Positions 41,699 through 51,300 of a stretch of DNA of 64,000 nucleotides are shown here, piece after piece. Source of the DNA: CAZDGK01 sp964505035 (lineage in GTDB: Bacteria; Patescibacteriota; Saccharimonadia; UBA4664); the NCBI GenBank assembly GCA_964505035.1, contig CAZDGK010000001.1:18377-82376 (forward strand). Reading direction: 5' to 3'. The stretch's first letter is position 1; each line of letters begins with the position of its first letter. The translations under genes and the position numbers were made by a program. The notes beneath the pieces are model-generated. The model saw only the letters and a program-made list of their open reading frames with translations, ran no database searches and was not told the DNA's origin.

Positions 41699-43192
41699 GT
41701 GGCTGATCTGGCACTGTACCGGAAGTACCGGAGTGCGCACTTTGACGACGTCATTGGACAAGACCACGTCGTTAAAACCATCACAACTGCCATCAAAAAT
41801 GGCCGGTTGTCTCATGCGTACCTGTTTACCGGCCCAAGAGGGGTGGGGAAGACGAGTGTCGCTAGGCTATTAGCCCGCGCTCTCAACTGCACGGATCAGC
41901 AGTCTAGACCATGCAATGAGTGTGCCAATTGCAAGGCCAGCCTAAACGCCTCTCTCGACATCATTGAAATCGACGCCGCCAGCAACCGGTCGATTGACTC
42001 AGTGCGAGAGCTTCGCGACAAGATCAATCTGGCGCCGGCCATCGGCAGCTACAAAGTCTACATCATCGACGAGGTCCATATGCTAACCAGTGAGGCTTTT
42101 AATGCGCTGCTGAAAACGCTTGAGGAGCCACCCGCCCATGCTGTATTCATCCTGGCGACTACCGAAGCCCACAAGGTGCCCGAAACGATCATCTCCAGAA
42201 CCCAGAGATTCAACTTTAAGCCCATCACCCCGGCCGACATCATCAAACACCTAGAAATGATCGCCAAGAGCGAAAAAATCGCCATCGAGCCCGCCGGCCT
42301 CGAAGTCATCGCTGGCGTAGCGCGCGGCAGCTTCCGTGATGCCATCAGCATTCTCGACCAAATGAGCTCCAGTGGCGAGCAGCCCATTACCGCCAGCGGC
42401 GTGCGGCTGCTCCTAGGACTTAGCGATAGCGAAGCCGTCGCCACCGTCAGCCGCGCCATGGCAGCCGGCGACGCCAAGGCCGCTGTCGAAGCGCTCACCA
42501 CCGTGCTAGCAGGCGGCGCGCAGCCCGGCCAGATCGCCGCTCAGCTGGCCAGCCAATGGCGCGAAGCGCTGCTGGTCACCGTCGGCGCCGCCACGGCCAC
42601 CGACGACACGACCCGCGACCTTGCCGCCCAGCTCTCACCCTCAGCCATCGGCACCATCATCGAGGAATTGCTGGCTGTCACTCGGTCACACTGGCCACGC
42701 GAGAGCCTTGAAGTAGCCGTGATTCGCCTGGCCGCGCCAGCCGCCGAGCCACCGCGCCCGGCCGCCCCGGCGCGCGCTCAGGCCACCACCGCCGCGGGCG
42801 CCACCACTGCTCCTGCAGCCACCGCGCCCACTCCAGCCGCTCCGACTAGTGAGCCGTCAGCCGACGTCGAGCTCTGGCCCAAGGTCCTCGTCATGCTCAA
42901 GACCAAGAATAACTCGCTCTGCGCTCTGCTCCAGATGTACCCTGTCGAGTTCAAAGACGGCAAAATCGTCATCAAGTCCCGCTTCAATTTCCACCGGGAC
43001 CTGTTCCTGAAGGTCCAAAACCGCTCCGTCATTGAGGATGCCGTCCAGAAGGTCTACGGCCGCCCCATCCCAGTCACCGCCATCACCGACGAGGCCGCCG
43101 CTGGCCGCCCCGCCAAAAAACTCGCCGACCCCAGTGCCGAGCTCATTTCCTCGGCCCTGGAGATCCTGGGTGGGGAAGTAGTGGAGGAATAG
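41699..43192 (+). CDS. dnaX: DNA polymerase III gamma/tau subunit
   Basis: A clamp-loader ATPase of about 497 residues: Walker A 'GPRGVGKTSVARLLARAL', four-Cys zinc module (from 'CTDQQSRPCNECANC'), Walker B 'VYIIDEVHML', sensor 1 'FILATTEAHKVPETIISRTQRFNF'. The C-terminal third has an Ala/Pro linker and a small folded end. Two GTG starts, 41690 and 41699, are possible; 41699 gives the usual 'LALYRKYR' start. No A-AAA-AAG frameshift site is present, so a separate gamma form is not expected. Confidence 0.94.
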   Translation: MADLALYRKYRSAHFDDVIGQDHVVKTITTAIKNGRLSHAYLFTGPRGVGKTSVARLLARALNCTDQQSRPCNECANCKASLNASLDIIEIDAASNRSIDSVRELRDKINLAPAIGSYKVYIIDEVHMLTSEAFNALLKTLEEPPAHAVFILATTEAHKVPETIISRTQRFNFKPITPADIIKHLEMIAKSEKIAIEPAGLEVIAGVARGSFRDAISILDQMSSSGEQPITASGVRLLLGLSDSEAVATVSRAMAAGDAKAAVEALTTVLAGGAQPGQIAAQLASQWREALLVTVGAATATDDTTRDLAAQLSPSAIGTIIEELLAVTRSHWPRESLEVAVIRLAAPAAEPPRPAAPARAQATTAAGATTAPAATAPTPAAPTSEPSADVELWPKVLVMLKTKNNSLCALLQMYPVEFKDGKIVIKSRFNFHRDLFLKVQNRSVIEDAVQKVYGRPIPVTAITDEAAAGRPAKKLADPSAELISSALEILGGEVVEE

Positions 43193-43193
43193 T

Positions 43194-44603
43194 ATGGCAG
43201 ACCGTCGCGACCAGAGCCGCCAAAGTCAGTTTGAACGCCTCGGCCAAGGCCTCGAGGTGGAGCTGGCGGCCGGCGTGGCCGGCAAGGTCCCGCCCCAAAA
43301 CACCGAGGCCGAGACAAGCCTGCTCGGCAGCCTGCTTATCGACAAGGACGCCATCATCAAGATTGCCGACATTGTCACCCCAGAGGACTTCTACGACAAC
43401 CGCCACGCCATCATCTTCAGCGCGATGCTCGACCTCTACGAAAAGCGCCAACCCATCGACCTACTCACCCTCGCCAACAAGCTCCGCGAAGCCGGTGAGC
43501 TCGACCGCGTCGGCGGCTCCGCCCAGCTAGCCGAGCTCACGTCCATGGTGCCCACTGCCGCTCACGTCGCCGAGTACGCCAGCATCGTGGCCCACAAGGC
43601 CACCCTCCGCCGCCTCATCTCGGCCGCCGGTCATATCACCAATCTGGGCTACGACGAAAACACCGCCCTCGACCAGCTCCTCGACAAGGCCGAGCAAACC
43701 ATCTTCGAAGTCAGTCAGAAAAACCTCAAACAAAACTTCATCCCCGTCCGCACCGTCCTCGACGAGTCGTTTGAGCGCCTCAACGAGCTCCACTCCAACG
43801 CCGGCAAGCTCCGGGGTATCCCCACCGGTTTCCGCGACCTCGATTCCACTCTAGCTGGCCTCCAGAACTCCGATCTGCTCATCCTGGCCGCGCGTCCGTC
43901 CATGGGCAAGACCACCTTCGTCATGAACCTGGCCCATCACGTGGCCGCCAAAGAAGGCATCCCCGTCGGCTTCTTCAGCCTGGAGGTGTCCAAGGAGCAA
44001 CTCATCGACCAGCTGCTAGCCATCGAGTCCGGCGTCGACTCCTGGAAGCTGCGCACCGGCGCCCTCGACGACGACGATTTCCCGCGCATCGCCGACGCCA
44101 TGGCCCAGCTCTCGGAAGCCCCGCTCTACATCGACGACTCCGCCACCACCAACGTCATGGAAATGCGCACCAAAGCCCGCCGTCTGCAAGCCGAGCACGG
44201 GCTGGGCCTAGTTATCGTCGACTATCTGCAGCTTATCTCCGGCGGCGCTCGCAGCCAGGAAGGCCGCACCCAGGAAGTGAGCGAAATCTCCCGCCAGCTC
44301 AAGGGTCTAGCTCGTGAGCTCGGAGTGCCAGTGGTTGCCCTGTCGCAGCTGTCCCGCGCGGTCGAGTCGCGCAACCCACCCATTCCACAGCTGTCCGACC
44401 TGCGCGACTCCGGCTCCATCGAGCAAGATGCCGACGTCGTGATGTTCCTCTACCGTCCGTGGTACTACGACAAGGAGGCCGACGAAAACCTCACCGAAGT
44501 CCTTGTCCGCAAGCACCGCAACGGCCCCATTCGCGACATCGAGCTGGAGTTCCACCCCGAGCAGCGCAGCTTCCTCGACCGCGCCGAGCGCTTCCACGGC
44601 TAG
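43194..44603 (+). CDS. dnaB: Replicative DNA helicase DnaB
   Basis: A 469-residue protein: N-terminal domain 'VPPQNTEAETSLLGSLLIDKDAI', RecA-like core with Walker A 'ARPSMGKTTFVMNLAHH', 'GLGLVIVDYLQLISGG' (Walker B) and 'LSQLSRAVESR...DSGSIEQDADVVMFLYR'. It unwinds DNA ahead of the replisome. The ATG follows dnaX after one base, with GAGGA overlapping the dnaX end. Confidence 0.97.
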   Translation: MADRRDQSRQSQFERLGQGLEVELAAGVAGKVPPQNTEAETSLLGSLLIDKDAIIKIADIVTPEDFYDNRHAIIFSAMLDLYEKRQPIDLLTLANKLREAGELDRVGGSAQLAELTSMVPTAAHVAEYASIVAHKATLRRLISAAGHITNLGYDENTALDQLLDKAEQTIFEVSQKNLKQNFIPVRTVLDESFERLNELHSNAGKLRGIPTGFRDLDSTLAGLQNSDLLILAARPSMGKTTFVMNLAHHVAAKEGIPVGFFSLEVSKEQLIDQLLAIESGVDSWKLRTGALDDDDFPRIADAMAQLSEAPLYIDDSATTNVMEMRTKARRLQAEHGLGLVIVDYLQLISGGARSQEGRTQEVSEISRQLKGLARELGVPVVALSQLSRAVESRNPPIPQLSDLRDSGSIEQDADVVMFLYRPWYYDKEADENLTEVLVRKHRNGPIRDIELEFHPEQRSFLDRAERFHG

Positions 44604-44647
44604 CGGCATTGCCCCCGTCCGAGCTATCACCTATACTCAAGACAGTT

Positions 44648-45148
44648 ATGCTTACTCAAGACATCGAGGCGGTTATACCCCGGCACCGGCGCCTGACCAA
44701 AGCCAACTTTAAACAGGCCGGTAAGTTTGGGTTGGTCGGCATCATCAATACCGCCGTTGATTTCCTCATCTACAACCTGCTCCATTTCGGCGCCGGGCTG
44801 GCCCTCGTACCGGCCAACGTCGTCTCCACGACCATCGCCATGACCTTTAGCTTTATCGCCAATAAGCGTCTGGTCTTCCGCCACGAATCGGCCACCCAGG
44901 CTCGCCACATCGCGCTGTTCCTGCTGGTCACGGCGTTCGGACTCTATGTCCTTCAAAATGGTGCTATCGTATTGCTGACCGAAATCTGGACGCAGCCCCT
45001 GCACCTCCTCATCCAGGCCTGTCATACCGCCGGCCTCAACCGCTTCATGACTGATACCTTTATCTTTAATAACGGCGCCAAGGCCGCCGCTACCGCTGTC
45101 AGCTTGACATGGAACTATATTCTTTATAGAAAGGTAGTATTTAGGTAA
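44648..45148 (+). CDS. GtrA family membrane protein
   Basis: A 166-residue protein with four helices and the GtrA pattern 'GKFGLVGIINTAVDFLIYNLL', 'FSFIANKRLVFRHES' and 'LTWNYILYRKVVFR'. GtrA proteins are thought to flip polyprenyl-phosphate sugars. ATG 44648 follows TATACT (44632-44637) by 10 bases, giving at most a very short leader. It is first of a three-gene set with GT39 and GT2 genes. Confidence 0.85.
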   Translation: MLTQDIEAVIPRHRRLTKANFKQAGKFGLVGIINTAVDFLIYNLLHFGAGLALVPANVVSTTIAMTFSFIANKRLVFRHESATQARHIALFLLVTAFGLYVLQNGAIVLLTEIWTQPLHLLIQACHTAGLNRFMTDTFIFNNGAKAAATAVSLTWNYILYRKVVFR

Positions 45149-46680
45149 TGAAGCAATCAACCCCACCTTTTGCCTGGCTCGGCCGCTACTTTGAATGGGT
45201 AGTGCTGGCGGGTTTGCTCGGCCTGGCCGCCTTCTTCCGCTTCATCGACCTAACCAGCCTGCCACCCGGCCTCTACACTGGTGAGGCCCGCATCGGCCTC
45301 CAGGCCCTCGATCTGCTACACCACGGCACACTTCCCGGACTCGATTCCTACAATCAATACGCCCCCCTCTGGGTCTGGTTGCAGGCGCTGGCCGTGGCCG
45401 TGTTTGGGCACAATGACTGGAGCCTCCGCGTCTGGCCGGCCGTCCTCGGCGTGCTAGCCACTGGCGCCACCTGGCTCTGGGCCAAGCAGTGGTTTACCGG
45501 CCGCATCGCCTGGATAGCCGCGCTCCTCGTAGCTGTCACACCGTGGTCGGTCACGCTCAGCCGCAGCGCCATGCCCACCGAGCTCATCATCCTGCTCGTG
45601 CCGCTAACGCTCTGGACGGTCACCGAAATCTACCGCCGCGGCACGCTCGGCCTCTGGCTAGCCGGCGCCGGCCTCCTCACTCTCAGCCTGCTCTCTGGGC
45701 CGCTCGGTTGGCTGCTGGTCGCCAGCGTCACCGTCCTGGGCGTCTTCCAACTAGTCCGCCGCCACGAGCTGCTACGGGGAGGCAAAGCCCGCTGGGCCGG
45801 CCTGGTGGCCGCTGCCCTAGGTTTCGGACTGTTTGGCTACTTGGCGGGCACCTCGGCCGCCAGCCTGTCCGCGCTACCAGTCGCCCTGGGCCTGACCGCT
45901 CCGCCGGCCATCATTCTCGAAAATATCGCCCGCACCCTGTTGATGTTTAACCTCCGCGGCGACGAAAACTTCCGCCACAACTTCGCCGCCGAACCCATGC
46001 TCAATGCGTTCGTCGGGCTGATGTTCATCTTTGGCATCCTGGTCTCGATCTCCCGCCTGCACCTACGCCGCTACCGCATCCTGCTCCTGCTGTTCGTCAT
46101 CCTGCTCGCCCCAGCTGCTCTCAGCAATACCGGCGTGCCCAATGCCGCTCACGCCGCTGCCGCCCTGCCCATTGTCGCCGTCTTGGCCGCCGTTGGTATC
46201 AGCTATATGCTCGAGCTCTGGTACTCCACCTTCCCAATCAATTCGGCCGCCCGTAGCGTCGGCCAGTCCGTCATTGTCCTGCTTCTGGCCCTCACCATCT
46301 TCCAGGGCTACACCCAATACTTCCGCGCCTGGGCTGCGTCCGGCGAAACCTACAGCACCGCCAATGAAGCCGCCACCAACGCCGCCCGGTTCCTCAAGAC
46401 CACCAGTTTCAGCGGCACGCGGCTAGTTGTTGCCACACCCGACGAGCTCGCCACCGTCCACTTCCTGGCCTACAACCAGCCAGCTCACCAAGAGCTCGAC
46501 CCAGCCGGTCTGGTGGGTCTGCCCGTCACCCCCGGCGCCCGGCAGTTCATCATCACCGCCGCCGCCCGCGATGCCGCCGCCAAGAACCTGGCTCTCAAGT
46601 TCCCCGGCAGCAAACTACGTGCTCATCTGTCACCCTTTAGCTACAATGAGATCTATTACGTCTATGAGGTAACCCAATGA
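45148..46680 (+). CDS. GT39-like membrane glycosyltransferase
   Basis: A 510-residue protein with about eleven hydrophobic helices. The first exterior loop is 'LPPGLYTGEARIGLQALDLL', where the usual Asp-Glu of PMT enzymes reads Gly-Glu, so catalysis needs checking. The start overlaps the GtrA stop (TAATG) and the end overlaps the GT2 start (ATGA), so the three are one translational unit. Confidence 0.78.
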   Translation: MKQSTPPFAWLGRYFEWVVLAGLLGLAAFFRFIDLTSLPPGLYTGEARIGLQALDLLHHGTLPGLDSYNQYAPLWVWLQALAVAVFGHNDWSLRVWPAVLGVLATGATWLWAKQWFTGRIAWIAALLVAVTPWSVTLSRSAMPTELIILLVPLTLWTVTEIYRRGTLGLWLAGAGLLTLSLLSGPLGWLLVASVTVLGVFQLVRRHELLRGGKARWAGLVAAALGFGLFGYLAGTSAASLSALPVALGLTAPPAIILENIARTLLMFNLRGDENFRHNFAAEPMLNAFVGLMFIFGILVSISRLHLRRYRILLLLFVILLAPAALSNTGVPNAAHAAAALPIVAVLAAVGISYMLELWYSTFPINSAARSVGQSVIVLLLALTIFQGYTQYFRAWAASGETYSTANEAATNAARFLKTTSFSGTRLVVATPDELATVHFLAYNQPAHQELDPAGLVGLPVTPGARQFIITAAARDAAAKNLALKFPGSKLRAHLSPFSYNEIYYVYEVTQ

Positions 46681-47450
46681 ACCAAATCGACCTCAGCATC
46701 ATCCTGCCCTCATACATGGAAGCCAAGAATATTGGCTCGTCCCTGGACCAGCTCTCAGAGTGGCTAAGGACTCATGACTACGGCCATGTTGAAGTAATTG
46801 TGGTAGTCGCCGACAGCCCAGACGGCACAGCGGCCATCGCCGAGAGCAAGGCCGGACAGTTTGACAGCCTCATCGTCACCCATGCCGGCCCCCGGGCAGG
46901 GAAGGGCCGCGACGTCCGGCTGGGTATGTTCGAGGCCACCGGCCGCTACCGTATGTTCATGGACGCCGACCTAGCCACACCGCTCTCGCACCTCGACGAC
47001 GTGAAAGCCCTGATGGACCACGGCGGCAAAGTCGGCATCGCCGTGCGTGACCTCGTCAAAATCCACAAAGGCCTCATCCGCAAAACCATCACCGGCTTCG
47101 GCAACTTACTGGCCCAGATTATCCTGCTACCCGGGCTCAAGGACACTCAGTGTGGCTTCAAAGTCTTCGAGGCTGAAGCCGCCGAAGCCGTCTTCAGCCG
47201 CCTGACCATCCTGGGCTGGGGCTTCGACCTCGAGATCCTGGCCGTCGCCCGCAAGCTCGGCTACCACATCGAGACCTTCGAGGCTCCCGACTGGAAAGAC
47301 CCCAAGGCCGAGGGCGCCGGACTAGTAGGGGATTCGCCGCTCAAAGCCTCCATCCAGGTTTTCCGCGACCTGCTAACCGTCCGCTGGAACCTCATCCGCG
47401 GCCTCTACCGCCAGCCCAGCTACCACCACACTCCCGGCGCCATCGACTAG
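46677..47450 (+). CDS. GT2 polyprenyl-phosphate sugar transferase (DPM1/ALG5-like)
   Basis: A 257-residue protein: 'DLSIILPSYMEAKNIGSSL', metal-binding 'MFMDADLATPLSHL', and 'KDTQCGFKVFEAEAAEAVF', typical of polyprenyl-phosphate glycosyltransferases. It would load a sugar on the lipid carrier that GtrA flips and the GT39 enzyme uses. Confidence 0.88.
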   Translation: MNQIDLSIILPSYMEAKNIGSSLDQLSEWLRTHDYGHVEVIVVVADSPDGTAAIAESKAGQFDSLIVTHAGPRAGKGRDVRLGMFEATGRYRMFMDADLATPLSHLDDVKALMDHGGKVGIAVRDLVKIHKGLIRKTITGFGNLLAQIILLPGLKDTQCGFKVFEAEAAEAVFSRLTILGWGFDLEILAVARKLGYHIETFEAPDWKDPKAEGAGLVGDSPLKASIQVFRDLLTVRWNLIRGLYRQPSYHHTPGAID

Positions 47451-47459
47451 CATCGCAGC

Positions 47460-47864
47460 ATGAATAGGCTCCTCATCATCGTTGGCAGTCAGTCCGACAT
47501 CCCACTGCTCAAAGACCTCGAGCAGCAGCTGACCAAGGCCAAGATCACCTACGATATCGAAATTGCCTCCTGTCACCGCGACCTCGACACGCTCTACCAA
47601 CTGCTCACCACCATCAAGGACGGCCGCTACCGGGCCGTAGTTGCGGTAGCCAATGCCGTCTCCAACATGCCGGCCATCGTGGCCAGCTATCTCAAAGATA
47701 CCGCCACAGTGGTAGTCGGCGTCGGCCTCAGCGACAAGGGCATGAATGGCATCGACTCGCTTCTAGCCATCAATACCATCCCCAAGGGCGTGCCCCTTGT
47801 CACCACCGGGCTCGGCGCCACCGGCCTGCACAACGCCGGCCTGTTCGTCGCTAAGCTGTTCTAG
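47460..47864 (+). CDS. PurE-like protein (orphan)
   Basis: A 134-residue protein with the PurE core 'IIVGSQSDIPLLKDLEQQL', 'KGMNGIDSLLAINTIPKGVPLVT' and 'GATGLHNAGLFVAKLF'. The active-site 'SAHRTP' reads 'SCHRDL', retaining His but not the rest. No other purine gene is nearby. Such orphans are seen in CPR genomes that lack full purine synthesis, so the role may have changed. The stop overlaps the convergent gene at CTAG. Confidence 0.75.
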   Translation: MNRLLIIVGSQSDIPLLKDLEQQLTKAKITYDIEIASCHRDLDTLYQLLTTIKDGRYRAVVAVANAVSNMPAIVASYLKDTATVVVGVGLSDKGMNGIDSLLAINTIPKGVPLVTTGLGATGLHNAGLFVAKLF

Positions 47865-49723
47865 TACAGCTTGTACAGGTAGATAGAGTAGCCAATCTTA
47901 GCCACCGGCTGCATTGCCCGCAGGTAGCGGTAGCCCGGCAAGCCGTCGCGGTTGGAATAGTAGCGGTCATTCTCCAGGAATGTCTCCGACACCGCTATAT
48001 ACTGACCCGTGTACGGCCCATACTCACTATGCCAATCCTCATAGACCGCCGCACTGCAGTCATATCCCCCAGCCGTCGCCACTAGCCGGCCCTGCTTGTC
48101 GTATTGGCGCTTGCAGAAGTAATATTTGGGATCACCGCCGCCAAAGTAGTCTAGTGCCAAATGATCAATCTCCGGGTGCTCCGCCAGATAGGTCTTTAGC
48201 CGCTTCAGGTCCTGTCCCCAGTCCACGCTCGAGTCGCTAAAGTACTCGCCAGAATACGCCGCCCCGCCAATCAGTTCATTAAAGTACGCCGTAAACGCCG
48301 GGTACACCAGCACCGTGCTTGCTGTGTACCAGCCAAGCAGCAATGTCAGCAGCACAGCCGAGTGCGTCTGCCAGGGCGTCTTGGCCATCCGCCGGGCAAT
48401 TTGCACCACTCCAATCGCCACCAGCACAAAGATCGGCACATAGATCGGCAAAATGTGCCGGATACCGAGATTGAGATTACCGGCCACCGAAATACCAAAG
48501 TAAAACACCGCGAACCCACCAAGCACCCACTCAGTAGTATGCTTGCGCGTCGACTCAAGCACCGGCTTCAGTAGCCGGAATGGCCGGCGACTCAGATACA
48601 CCGCCAAGCCCGCACCCACCACCAATATCAGCAAAATCAGCAGCGCCACTTGCGTCTTCACCAGGAATAATTCCGGGAAATAGCCATGGAAGCTTTGATT
48701 GGTGACTTGGCCATTAAAGTACGTCGTGTTGCCGCCGCTCACCCGGCCAAACACCATCGTCAGACCCAGCAGATATTGCGCCAGCGACTTCATCAGCGGC
48801 AGGCCGTTAATCGCGGTCAGGATATGCGCCATAGTCTGGCCCACCGAGCTGCCCATGAGCGAAGTGTTGATGAGCTTGTCCTGCACGCTTTCTGGCATAT
48901 TCCAGGTGTGCGGGATGTAAAACAACCAAATCCAACCCAGACTAGCAACACTGGCCGCAATAAAGCCACCCACCCAATGCTTAAGCCTCGTCACCCAGCT
49001 AGCTGGATCGCGCCACAGCACCACCATGCCAATCGTTAGCACACCTAGGAACGGGTAGAGCAGGAAGCCGCTAAACTTAGCCAGGTTGGCTCCGGCTAGC
49101 GCCAGCGATAGCCACAACACATTGCGGCCCGTCGGGCGCTTCACAAACTTCGCAAACGTCACGAGCGCCACAAAGGCGAATACACTCTCACCCAGGTCGG
49201 TCGTCACATAATGCGCGTGGGCAATGATATTGGGGCTCATCGTGTAAAACAGCAGCGTCAGCAGCGCCACTCCCAGGCCCCACTCCTTGCGCACATACCA
49301 GAACAACCACGCACCAAACCCGATCGCCAGCAGCAGGATCGGCAGTCTGGCCCAGAACAAGATGGCGTCAGCGTTGTTGCCGATGTGATAAATAAAGTTC
49401 CACCCCGACTCCCATTGGCCATTGGCATCTGTCGTCCAGGCCGGCTCATAGTCAGGGAACCTCAGGTGCATAAACTGCAATGGTAGCCCGGCCAGATCCT
49501 TGATCAGCGGCGGGTGCTCAGGGTTGAGCCGGTAGTCGCCGTAGTGCAGATACGAATAGCCAGCCGGAATATGGGCAATCTCATCCACGATCGCCGAATC
49601 ACCCATCATCGCGCCCAGACCCAGGCCAAACATCGCGGCTAGCATCGCCGCCGCTAGCCACCACGCCCACCGGCGGCTCCACTCAGAAACGGGCGTTATG
49701 ATACGATGGTACAAAGACTTCAC
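47861..49723 (-). CDS. GT39/PMT-like membrane glycosyltransferase
   Basis: A 620-residue protein with around eleven helices. The first loop 'DSAIVDEIAHIPAGYSYLHYGDYRLNPEHPPLIKDLAGLPL' is a strong PMT-type motif (D-E and the NPEHPP-L-K segment). A soluble C-terminal region of about 110 residues follows the last helix. It probably uses a polyprenyl-linked sugar. The start is GTG 49723 with only a weak ribosome site. Confidence 0.85.
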   Translation of the reverse strand: MKSLYHRIITPVSEWSRRWAWWLAAAMLAAMFGLGLGAMMGDSAIVDEIAHIPAGYSYLHYGDYRLNPEHPPLIKDLAGLPLQFMHLRFPDYEPAWTTDANGQWESGWNFIYHIGNNADAILFWARLPILLLAIGFGAWLFWYVRKEWGLGVALLTLLFYTMSPNIIAHAHYVTTDLGESVFAFVALVTFAKFVKRPTGRNVLWLSLALAGANLAKFSGFLLYPFLGVLTIGMVVLWRDPASWVTRLKHWVGGFIAASVASLGWIWLFYIPHTWNMPESVQDKLINTSLMGSSVGQTMAHILTAINGLPLMKSLAQYLLGLTMVFGRVSGGNTTYFNGQVTNQSFHGYFPELFLVKTQVALLILLILVVGAGLAVYLSRRPFRLLKPVLESTRKHTTEWVLGGFAVFYFGISVAGNLNLGIRHILPIYVPIFVLVAIGVVQIARRMAKTPWQTHSAVLLTLLLGWYTASTVLVYPAFTAYFNELIGGAAYSGEYFSDSSVDWGQDLKRLKTYLAEHPEIDHLALDYFGGGDPKYYFCKRQYDKQGRLVATAGGYDCSAAVYEDWHSEYGPYTGQYIAVSETFLENDRYYSNRDGLPGYRYLRAMQPVAKIGYSIYLYKLY

Positions 49724-49774
49724 GCTAAGAGATTCCCTTTGAAGTTGCCCCTATTTTAGCATAAGGAGAATGAC

Positions 49775-50062
49775 ATGTTTGAGAAAGCCAAAATGATGAT
49801 GGAACTCAAGAAGATCCAGAGCGCTCTGGCCAAGGAGATTGTCGAGACCGAAGCCGGCAACGGCGCCGTCAAGGTGCGGATCAATGGCGAGCAAAAGATT
49901 CAGAAAATCACCCTCGATCCCGATCTCGTCGCCGACGCCGACCTGCCCAAGCTCGAGAAGTGGATCGAGTCGGCTGTAACCCAGGCCATCACCCGCAGCC
50001 AGCAAGCCGCCGCCGAGAAGATGAAGAGTGTTGCTGGCGGACTGGGTTTGCCCGGGCTGTAA
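49775..50062 (+). CDS. ybaB: YbaB/EbfC nucleoid-associated protein
   Basis: A 95-residue protein: 'MMMELKKIQSALAKEIVETEAGNGAVKVRINGEQKIQKITLDP', typical of YbaB, a DNA-binding dimer. AAGGAG precedes ATG. It is paired with recR 12 bases downstream, the common bacterial arrangement. Confidence 0.93.
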   Translation: MFEKAKMMMELKKIQSALAKEIVETEAGNGAVKVRINGEQKIQKITLDPDLVADADLPKLEKWIESAVTQAITRSQQAAAEKMKSVAGGLGLPGL

Positions 50063-50074
50063 CTCACAACCCCT

Positions 50075-50674
50075 ATGCGCATCGTCCCCACGGCCGTCGA
50101 ACGGCTCATCGAAGAATTGGGCAAGCTGCCCGGTGTCGGCCCTCGCACCGCCGAACGCCTAGCCTTTCATTTGCTCAAAGCCGACGCCCACAAGGCCCAG
50201 AGTCTCGGCCTGGCGCTCGATAGCCTGCATGCTGCCGTCCGCTCCTGCCGCGTCTGCCACAACTTCGCTGAGGCCGATATCTGCGCCGTCTGCGACGACA
50301 GCGGCCGCGACCGCCGCACCATCGCGGTCGTGGAGGAGCCCTTCGACGTGGTCGCGATCGAGAAAACCGGCCTCTACCAAGGCCTCTACCACGTGCTCGG
50401 CGGCGTCATCTCACCCATGGACGGCGTCAGCCCAGCCGCCCTCGAGATTGCCAGCCTTATCCACCGGATCGAAAACGGCGAGATCGACGAAGTCATCCTG
50501 GCCACCAATCCATCCCTCGAGGGCGAGTCCACCGCCATGTACATCCGGGCCCAGCTCGAGCCACACGGCACCAAGCTCACCCGGCTGGCCCGCGGCCTAC
50601 CGGTCGGTGGCGACCTCGAATACGCCGACCAAGTCACGCTTGGCCGCGCCCTCCAAGGTAGACAAGCCTTCTAA
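50075..50674 (+). CDS. recR: Recombination mediator RecR
   Basis: A 199-residue protein: helix-hairpin-helix 'ELGKLPGVGPRTAERLAFHLL', four-Cys zinc finger starting 'CRVCHNFAEADICAVC', and Toprim domain 'TIAVVEEPFDVVAIEKTGLYQGLYHVLGG'. It works with RecO and RecF at gaps. Confidence 0.96.
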   Translation: MRIVPTAVERLIEELGKLPGVGPRTAERLAFHLLKADAHKAQSLGLALDSLHAAVRSCRVCHNFAEADICAVCDDSGRDRRTIAVVEEPFDVVAIEKTGLYQGLYHVLGGVISPMDGVSPAALEIASLIHRIENGEIDEVILATNPSLEGESTAMYIRAQLEPHGTKLTRLARGLPVGGDLEYADQVTLGRALQGRQAF

Positions 50675-50729
50675 ACCGCTGATATTATAGGGCCTCATCC
50701 CATTCCTGCAAGCAAAGGATGAGCACCAA

Positions 50730-51224
50730 ATGTCAGACACCACCCGCACTGTTGTCCGCCAGAGTCAGGGCACAGTGTATCAGGAGATCCAAGACGCCCT
50801 GGACGCCGTCTATCAAATGCGCACCCGGATTGACCTGCAAGGTCTCCACAGCACACTTGAGCAAACCGGCCGCCCCATCGAACAACTACTCGGTACCCAT
50901 CCCTACAACATCGGTTCCGAGTACCGCCGGCGGCGCAACCGGCTGGCGAACTTGCTAGCCCAGCGCATGGCCCAGGGCTACATCGGCATCGCCAGCGAAG
51001 CCAACGGCGGCGCCTACAGCTACTTCAACCGCGGCCCCGCCCAAGAGCCCCGGCACCTCCTGGTGTACTTCAATCCCATCAGCGACGTCGCCTTCTGGCA
51101 CCTGGGCGGACTCCTGCCCCAGCGGCCCCGGCTCAGCCCCGGCAATATCGGCCGCTTCGCCGAGGAACGGGATTGGGAGCGGTTGTTTCGGCAGCTGCCC
51201 AACATCCGCTTCCTGCCTCACTAG
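50730..51224 (+). CDS. Hypothetical protein
   Basis: A 164-residue soluble protein, Arg-rich in the middle ('EYRRRRNRLANLLAQRM'); no family recognised. An extended -10 (TGA-TATTAT) lies near 50680-50690, and an AAAGGA ribosome site is about 8 bases before ATG 50730. Confidence 0.6.
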   Translation: MSDTTRTVVRQSQGTVYQEIQDALDAVYQMRTRIDLQGLHSTLEQTGRPIEQLLGTHPYNIGSEYRRRRNRLANLLAQRMAQGYIGIASEANGGAYSYFNRGPAQEPRHLLVYFNPISDVAFWHLGGLLPQRPRLSPGNIGRFAEERDWERLFRQLPNIRFLPH

Positions 51225-51231
51225 CCGCCGC

Positions 51232-51270
51232 AGACCCACATTGGCCCATCGCCAATGTGGGTCTCTTTCG
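51232..51270 (+). terminator. Intrinsic terminator
   Basis: A perfect 14-base-pair stem (51232-51245 with 51251-51264) with a 5-base loop and CTTTCG after it. Confidence 0.75.
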
Positions 51271-51300
51271 TTCGCCGTCCAAAGCCGCTATCATACCGGC

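Noticed and set aside
43105..43125. Programmed frameshift in dnaX at the A run
   Set aside because: The run reads C-AAA-AAA-C in frame and lies near the end of the gene; there is no A-AAA-AAG heptamer or obvious downstream stem.
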